Source: Hydrogenophaga sp. Root209 (GTDB taxonomy: Bacteria > Pseudomonadota > Gammaproteobacteria > Burkholderiales > Burkholderiaceae_C). Taken from it: a DNA stretch of 64,000 bases. A program made the position numbers and the translations under genes. Numbering within the stretch: position 1 is the first letter of the stretch; every line of letters starts with the position of its first letter. The notes under the pieces are model-generated. The model made no database searches and had not been told where the DNA came from. It saw nothing but the letters and a program-made list of their open reading frames with translations. The DNA is taken from positions 257,618-321,617 of the forward strand of contig NZ_LMIE01000022.1 in the NCBI RefSeq assembly GCF_001428625.1, read 5' to 3'. This document shows positions 62,538 to 64,000 of the stretch, piece after piece.

Positions 62538-63923
62538 TCAGTGTTGCGGATCGAGCGTGAGCTCGGCCACCGTGCCCACACCGCGCTGACGGCGCGCACC
62601 GCCTGCCACGCCCCGGTCGGCGGCGCGCAGCAGGAAGCCGCGGTTGACAGGGCTGTGCGGCCGCAACGCCAGGCGTTCGTTGGCCAGCGCCTCGGCCAGA
62701 CCGATGCGGCGCCCGCGCAGCGCGGCCTCGGTCAGGGTCCAGTCGATCACGTCGCGCTGTGCGTGGCTGCCGCCAAAGCTGTTGGCAATGAAGCGTGCGC
62801 GGTGGAGGTGTTGCACAGCCGAGTCGTGGTCGCCCTGCCAGAAGGCGGCGAAGCCGGCCACCAGATCGGCCCCCGTGTCGGCCGCCCAGCGCGAGGCTTC
62901 CCGATCACGAGGGGCGCCACGCAGCGCCGCTTGCAGACGCTCCACGTCGCACGTGCGGCCCGCGCCCAGCCAGGCCATCGCCGCGTGCCAGTCGTTGAAC
63001 GGGTAGAGCGCGCCATCGGCGTGCGCGTCCCAGGCGGTGGCGAGCTCTTTCCAGCGATCGCCCACGTCCACGCCGCTCATCGTCAGGCGCCAGAGCAGGG
63101 CGGAGGCGTCGACCATGTCCACCGCCACCGCGCTGCGCCCACTGCGGATCGGGCCGTCGTACAGTGCGAGCGCCTGATCGGCCTGGCCGAGTTCCAGGTG
63201 GCACAGCGCGCGGTGCCACCAGTTGTGCACCTGGAAGAAGTTGTCGTCACCCGACCAGTGCGGCTCGCGCGCGATCATCCAGCCGATGCCGTCCTGGTGG
63301 CGCGCCTGCATCTCCATCACGTGGGCCACGGCGTGGTGGGCCCAACAGTCCAGCGGCTGCGCATCGAGCGCGCTGCGCCCCACGTCTTCGGCCTGCGCGT
63401 ACTGACCCGACTCTTCCAGGCCAAAGGCATGCATGCCGAGCAGGATGGAGTGGCCCGGCATCTCGGCGCTCCAGTGCGGCAGGGTGCGCGCGATGCGGTC
63501 GCGCAGGCTGCGCGCGTTGGCGCGGAAGAAGTCGCACAGGTGGCCCACCTGCAGCGCCACGATGTCGAACGGGTGGCTTGTGTGGTGGTGGTCCAGCGCG
63601 ATGGCCGCAGCCGACCACTCGCCCTGCAGGATCAACTCGATGGCGACGCGGTGCGAACGCTCGCGCTCGTTCATGGGCAGATCGGCTGTGGCCTGCAGCA
63701 GCTCGCGCGCGCCGGCAGCGGCAGCGGGCTCCGTGGCGATGGCCATCAGGTGGGCCTTGAGCAGGTAGGCCATGACAAAACCGGGCGCGGCTTCGGTGGC
63801 GCGCTCCAGCGCGGCCATCGGGTCGCCGCGGTACAGGTTGAAGGCGGTGACGGCCTGTTCAAAGTGGGTGGCGGCCTCTGCGGTGGCGCCGGTGAGGGTG
63901 TGACCCTGTGCGTCGGTGATCAT
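62538..63923 (-). CDS. TPR protein of the TTC38-like family
   Basis: A 461-aa soluble helical-repeat protein. The aligned repeats (for example AVTAFNLYRGDPMAALERAT, HAFGLEESGQYAQAEDVGRS and WHRALCHLELGQADQALALY) and the conserved HHAVAHVMEMQARHQDGIGWM and VHNWWHRALCHLE resemble the TTC38 family found in bacteria and animals. No enzymatic motif is certain; the many conserved His and Trp residues are notable. AAGGAG precedes the ATG. The gap of 180 bases to ybhP shows no gene. Confidence 0.8.
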   Translation of the reverse strand: MITDAQGHTLTGATAEAATHFEQAVTAFNLYRGDPMAALERATEAAPGFVMAYLLKAHLMAIATEPAAAAGARELLQATADLPMNERERSHRVAIELILQGEWSAAAIALDHHHTSHPFDIVALQVGHLCDFFRANARSLRDRIARTLPHWSAEMPGHSILLGMHAFGLEESGQYAQAEDVGRSALDAQPLDCWAHHAVAHVMEMQARHQDGIGWMIAREPHWSGDDNFFQVHNWWHRALCHLELGQADQALALYDGPIRSGRSAVAVDMVDASALLWRLTMSGVDVGDRWKELATAWDAHADGALYPFNDWHAAMAWLGAGRTCDVERLQAALRGAPRDREASRWAADTGADLVAGFAAFWQGDHDSAVQHLHRARFIANSFGGSHAQRDVIDWTLTEAALRGRRIGLAEALANERLALRPHSPVNRGFLLRAADRGVAGGARRQRGVGTVAELTLDPQH

Positions 63924-64000
63924 TGAAAAATACTCCTTGGTTGCGTGGCCGGTGCTCGGTAATGGACGGAGGGCATTGCCTCGCTGGCACCGGTGGGATT

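Overview
The window is a dense (about 90% coding), high-GC stretch of bacterial chromosome. Gene content and order (xseB-ispA-dxs, dapA-bamC, parE-parC, a BPSS1780-type membrane protein, a DUF2126 transglutaminase, an FcbT/TakP-type TRAP system) and the repeat family point to Burkholderiales, most likely Comamonadaceae (Hydrogenophaga-like). That placement is inference from content, not from a marker gene. No rRNA, tRNA, CRISPR array, transposase or prophage was found, and no stretch over 300 bases lacks a gene.

Layout. 1-10.3 kb: a partial circularly permuted ATP-grasp gene and comEC on the minus strand, then a plus-strand set of a 1,168-aa transglutaminase/DUF2126 protein, an ATP-grasp/alpha-E fusion and a second transglutaminase. 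This looks like an amidoligase/peptidase locus of unknown product. 10.4-20.9 kb: ridA, a small membrane gene, alkX-like glycosylase gene, a damaged parC, parE with a LexA-like box at its promoter, then an MFS transporter, a 42-aa membrane microprotein and a methyltransferase overlapping stop-to-start, then dapA-bamC. 20.9-27.5 kb: a hypothetical gene with roxA, divergent slyD, dut, and a three-gene TRAP importer. 27.6-30.8 kb: the isoprenoid operon xseB-ispA-dxs. 31-39.6 kb: Rieske oxygenase, DMT exporter, sulfurtransferase, PAS/GAF histidine kinase, ZIP metal transporter, dienelactone hydrolase, serine hydrolase. 39.7-45.5 kb: polA, then a secreted hypothetical, thrB, a membrane protein and a FecR-like exported protein, closed by a perfect 20-bp-arm terminator. 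45.6-51.7 kb: an accessory patch with an AraC regulator divergent from a methyltransferase / haloperoxidase-like / flavoprotein operon. The flavoprotein is truncated and joined to the 3' end of a lost phoX paralogue. An intact phoX with a three-repeat Pho box follows. 51.7-64 kb: uvrD/pcrA with an in-frame palindromic repeat, guaC with a leader hairpin, an alpha/beta hydrolase, a beta-hydroxyacid dehydrogenase, a BMP-type binding protein, an SDR, a ybhP-clsB-ybhN operon and a TPR protein.

Most interesting signals: (1) parC carries an internal deletion that shifts frame, although parE is intact; (2) a LexA-type box overlaps the predicted parE promoter; (3) the flavoprotein-phoX deletion chimera; (4) a dispersed palindrome translated within uvrD; (5) many genes have a NACAAT-like -10 element only 5-8 nt before the start codon and no Shine-Dalgarno, which suggests leaderless mRNAs. 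This includes a 10-bp palindrome that can serve roxA and slyD in opposite directions; (6) the duplicated ATP-grasp/alpha-E/transglutaminase locus.
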